A stretch of DNA of 16,763 nt. Source: Eubacteriales bacterium (GTDB lineage Bacteria > Bacillota > Clostridia > Peptostreptococcales > Acidaminobacteraceae). The stretch is taken from positions 1 to 16,763 of the forward strand of contig DAOURC010000004.1 in assembly GCA_030625285.1 (NCBI GenBank), in the 5' to 3' direction. Shown piece by piece: positions 14,407 through 16,763 of the stretch. Below the pieces are notes generated by a model. That model worked only from the letters and a program-made list of their open reading frames with translations. It did not search any database and was not told where the DNA came from. Numbering within the stretch: the first letter of the stretch is position 1; the number at the start of each line of letters is the position of its first letter. A program made the translations under genes and the position numbers.

Positions 14407-15924
14407 ATGAGATACTTGACTAGTTTTAATACCGATTTATTGGAAATAATCGAGTGTGATGTATTGATTGTCGGCTCTGGAATAGCTGGACTATTTACTG
14501 CACTTAATATTGATGATTCTTTGAAAGTTTGTTTGATCTCAAAAACGGATTTGAAGACAAACAATTCATATCTGGCACAGGGTGGGATTGCTGTAACTTT
14601 TAATAAAAAAGATTTCCAGGGTCATATTGACGATACTTTAAAAGCTGGAGCGTTTTATAATGATTTGACAGCAGTTAGAATTCTTGTTGAAGAAGGCCGA
14701 AAAAACGTTGAAAAACTTATTGAGTATGGAGTAGATTTTGATAAGATAGATGGTGAAATTTCATTTACAAGAGAGGGTGGTCATTTAGAAAGAAGGATCA
14801 TCCACAAAAAAGATTATACAGGTAAGGAAATAATTGAAAAGCTGATACAGGTTGTAGAGCAAAGGGATAATATTCATTGCTATGAGGATACTTTTTTAGT
14901 GGATGTGCTGACTTGTGATAATTCCGTTGACGGCGCGATTGCAGTAATCAATGATAAAGAATGCTTGATTAAAACAAACCACGCTGTATTGGCGACAGGA
15001 GGAGTAGGAAGGCTGTTTTTAAATTCTACAAATTCTTCTATCAGTACTGGTGATGGAATTGCAGCAGCATATAGAGCGGGTGCTGTTATCGAGGATATGG
15101 AATTTGTTCAATTTCATCCAACTCCATTTCATTCGAATGGAGAAGCTTTTTTAATATCAGAAGCTGTCAGAGGTGAAGGTGGTATTTTGAGAAACGACAG
15201 CGGTGAAGCCTTCATGGGAAAATACCATTCTTTAAAAGACTTGGCTCCTAGAGATATTGTTTCAAGATCAATTTTAAAAGAGCAGCAATTGCAAGGGAAT
15301 AAAAATATTTATCTTGATGTAACACATTTTGAAGAGGGTTACTTCGAGAAGAGATTTCCAAGTATATTTTCTTATTGTATTTCTCAAAATGTAGATCCTA
15401 GGAAAGAGTGGATACCTGTTAATCCTTCAGCGCATTACTTAATGGGTGGAATTAAGACGGATCTCTTTGGAAGAACAAATATTGAAGGCCTTTATAGTTG
15501 TGGAGAAGCTGCAAGAACTGGTGTTCAAGGTGCTAATAGGTTGGCGTCGAACTCTCTGTCTGAAGGACTTGTTTTTGGCAACAGAGTAGCGAATGTAATC
15601 AACGAGAGTAAAAAAAATGATGGTAATTATGTATCTGTAATAAATGAGGAATCAAGCGAACTAGTTACCGAGTATAAAAAAGATATTGTTATTTTAAAGA
15701 CGATAATGGATGAAACGGCAAATATACTTAGAACAAGGAAGAAACTTTCAAGCGCTAAGGATAGAATTCGAACATTAGAAAAAAAATATGAAGATGTGTA
15801 TAGCTATAAAAAAGAATTTTTGGAATTTAAAAATATGATAATTGTAGCTAGCTTGATTATAGATATGGCCTTGAAGAGAAAAAAATCTCTTGGGAGTCAT
15901 TATTTGGAGAATGATGATGAATAA
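14407..15924 (+). CDS. nadB: L-aspartate oxidase NadB
   Basis: NadB oxidises L-aspartate to iminoaspartate with FAD; in anaerobes fumarate is the likely electron acceptor. The 505-residue protein has the FAD-binding G-S-G-I-A-G at 23-28, then S-Y-L-A-Q-G-G-I-A. Catalytic-region motifs follow: Q-F-H-P-T-P, A-P-R-D-I-V-S-R, S-A-H-Y-L-M-G-G and G-A-N-R-L-A-S-N-S-L. One conserved His before that last motif (usually T-G-x-H-G-A-N-R) is Gln here. This is not one of the known substrate-binding residues, which are all present. The C-terminal helical domain is complete but ends with K-S-L-G-S-H-Y rather than the usual E-S-R-G-x-H-Y. The ribosome site is weak (AGAGG, well upstream); the gene overlaps nadC by eight bases. 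Confidence 0.96.
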   Translation: MRYLTSFNTDLLEIIECDVLIVGSGIAGLFTALNIDDSLKVCLISKTDLKTNNSYLAQGGIAVTFNKKDFQGHIDDTLKAGAFYNDLTAVRILVEEGRKNVEKLIEYGVDFDKIDGEISFTREGGHLERRIIHKKDYTGKEIIEKLIQVVEQRDNIHCYEDTFLVDVLTCDNSVDGAIAVINDKECLIKTNHAVLATGGVGRLFLNSTNSSISTGDGIAAAYRAGAVIEDMEFVQFHPTPFHSNGEAFLISEAVRGEGGILRNDSGEAFMGKYHSLKDLAPRDIVSRSILKEQQLQGNKNIYLDVTHFEEGYFEKRFPSIFSYCISQNVDPRKEWIPVNPSAHYLMGGIKTDLFGRTNIEGLYSCGEAARTGVQGANRLASNSLSEGLVFGNRVANVINESKKNDGNYVSVINEESSELVTEYKKDIVILKTIMDETANILRTRKKLSSAKDRIRTLEKKYEDVYSYKKEFLEFKNMIIVASLIIDMALKRKKSLGSHYLENDDE

Positions 15925-16747
15925 ATTATTAATAGAAGATATTATAAAAAATGGTTTAAAAGAGGATATTAATTATTTCGATGCAGCGACCGATCTGTTG
16001 ATTGATGAAAAATCTCAATCAAATGCATATTTGATTTCCAAAGAAACGGGAATATTAGCTGGAGTCGAAGTATTTAGACAAGTGTTTGAAATTTTAGGTG
16101 GAGATGTTGAATTTACTCAGAATTTCACGGATGGAGATTCTTTAGGTCAAGGCGATGTAATTCTAGAGATGTTCGGGAATACTAGAACTATTTTAAAAGG
16201 TGAAAGACTTGCTCTAAATTTACTTCAGAGAATGTCTGGGATTGCCACTTTATCGAGGGAATTTGCGGAGAAGGTGAAGGGACTGGATGCCAGAATAGTG
16301 GATACGAGAAAAACAACGCCAAATCTTCGAATATTGGAAAAATATGCAGTCGGGGTAGGAGGATGTTTTAATCATAGATATAATTTATCTGATGCCATGA
16401 TGATTAAAGATAATCATATCAAAGCCGTAGGATCTATTAAGAAAGCTGTTGAACTTGGAAAAGAAAATATTCCTCATACTATGAAAATAGAAGTAGAGGT
16501 TAAAAATGTCGAAGAATTGAATGAGGCACTAGAGGCGAAAGCCGATATAATAATGCTCGATAATATGAGTATAAATGAAATGAAAAAATCGGTGGAAATT
16601 GCAAAAGGAAAAGCGATTATCGAGGCTTCGGGTGGAGTTACTCTTGACACTGTTAAAGATATAGCTTTAACAGGAGTAGATGTTATCTCTGTAGGAGCGC
16701 TGACGCATTCATATAAATCGTTGGATATTAGCTTACTAATAAAATGA
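15917..16747 (+). CDS. nadC: Nicotinate-nucleotide diphosphorylase (carboxylating) NadC
   Basis: NadC converts quinolinate and PRPP to nicotinate mononucleotide, CO2 and pyrophosphate, the last step unique to de novo NAD synthesis. The 276-residue product has the usual motifs: E-R-L-A-L-N-L-L-Q-R-M-S-G-I-A-T, D-T-R-K-T-T-P (129-135), N-H-R-Y-N-L-S-D and I-K-D-N-H (163-167). The normally basic A-V-R/K-x-G-G-G stretch before N-H-R reads A-V-G-V-G-G-C at 144-150. Three ATGs in a row occur at 15911, 15914 and 15917. TTGGAGA best fits the last, and the product then begins M-N-K-L-L as in relatives. An upstream TTG at 15890 has no such support. Confidence 0.96.
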   Translation: MNKLLIEDIIKNGLKEDINYFDAATDLLIDEKSQSNAYLISKETGILAGVEVFRQVFEILGGDVEFTQNFTDGDSLGQGDVILEMFGNTRTILKGERLALNLLQRMSGIATLSREFAEKVKGLDARIVDTRKTTPNLRILEKYAVGVGGCFNHRYNLSDAMMIKDNHIKAVGSIKKAVELGKENIPHTMKIEVEVKNVEELNEALEAKADIIMLDNMSINEMKKSVEIAKGKAIIEASGGVTLDTVKDIALTGVDVISVGALTHSYKSLDISLLIK

Positions 16748-16763
16748 GACCTTTAAAAGGTCT
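16747..16763 (+). terminator. Probable nadC terminator, cut by the window end
   Basis: AGACCTT and AAGGTCT form a perfect seven-pair stem around a TAA loop, starting at the nadC stop codon. The expected T run would lie beyond the last base, so termination can only be inferred. Confidence 0.65.

Noticed and set aside
3803..14564. Reading frames of 60-125 codons on the - strand opposite flhA, flhF, flhG, nadA and others
   Set aside because: They lie wholly opposite well-supported genes, lack ribosome sites and recognisable domains, and have the composition expected of shadow frames.
15890..15916. TTG start for nadC at 15890
   Set aside because: The added residues do not resemble NadC N-termini, and the ribosome site TTGGAGA lies inside this stretch, pointing to an ATG at 15911-15917.
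16541..16548. Second GCCGATAT octamer, in nadC
   Set aside because: No TAAA lies 14-16 bases upstream and there is no flagellar gene after it in view, so probably chance.
1..16763. Search for a new defence, mobile or biosynthetic system in the window
   Set aside because: All genes on the + strand fall into known flagellar, transport, regulator or NAD families apart from two small membrane proteins. I saw no transposase, integrase, repeat array or tRNA-like sequence.

Overview
This AT-rich window is densely coded on the + strand only and looks chromosomal. It suggests a motile, low-GC Gram-positive bacterium, most likely of class Clostridia. The evidence is purine-rich Shine-Dalgarno sites, Gram-positive-type flagellar gene order (fliL-fliO-fliP-fliQ-fliR-flhB-flhA-flhF-flhG then sigma D), an SwrB/YlxL-like gene right after the sigma factor, and a pair of FlgF/FlgG rod genes closing the cluster. 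From memory, the run fliA - small gene - two flgG-like genes resembles the Clostridioides difficile late flagellar locus. Here fliR and flhB are separate genes.

Region 1 (about 1-11394) is the 3' part of a large flagellar operon. It holds a 5'-truncated fliL, the export-gate genes fliO/P/Q/R and flhB/flhA, and the placement and number regulators flhF and flhG. A PilZ c-di-GMP effector of YcgR type follows, then the flagellar sigma factor, the SwrB-like protein, a short membrane protein with no standard start codon, and flgF-like and flgG. Genes overlap or lie a few bases apart, with a clear intrinsic terminator after flgG. The operon therefore combines building the export gate, placing it, a c-di-GMP brake and the switch to late genes.

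Region 2 (11419-12756) holds an MFS transporter of unknown substrate, starting only 24 bases after that terminator. About 150 non-coding bases follow, carrying a strong sigma-A-type promoter and a palindrome for the next gene.

Region 3 (12757-16763) starts with an FCD-family GntR regulator that has its own promoter and terminator. The de novo NAD operon nadA-nadB-nadC follows, with an extended -10 promoter. It converts aspartate to quinolinate to nicotinate mononucleotide. The window ends inside what is probably the nadC terminator.

I see no mobile element, CRISPR array, RNA gene, prophage or defence system, and no clearly new multi-gene system. The main points for a second look are the hidden small gene with a probable AUU start (9608-9820), a sigma-D-like promoter inside the swrB-like gene, paired changes in FlhF and FlhG motifs, an N-terminally extended FlhB, and the unexplained FCD regulator beside nadABC.
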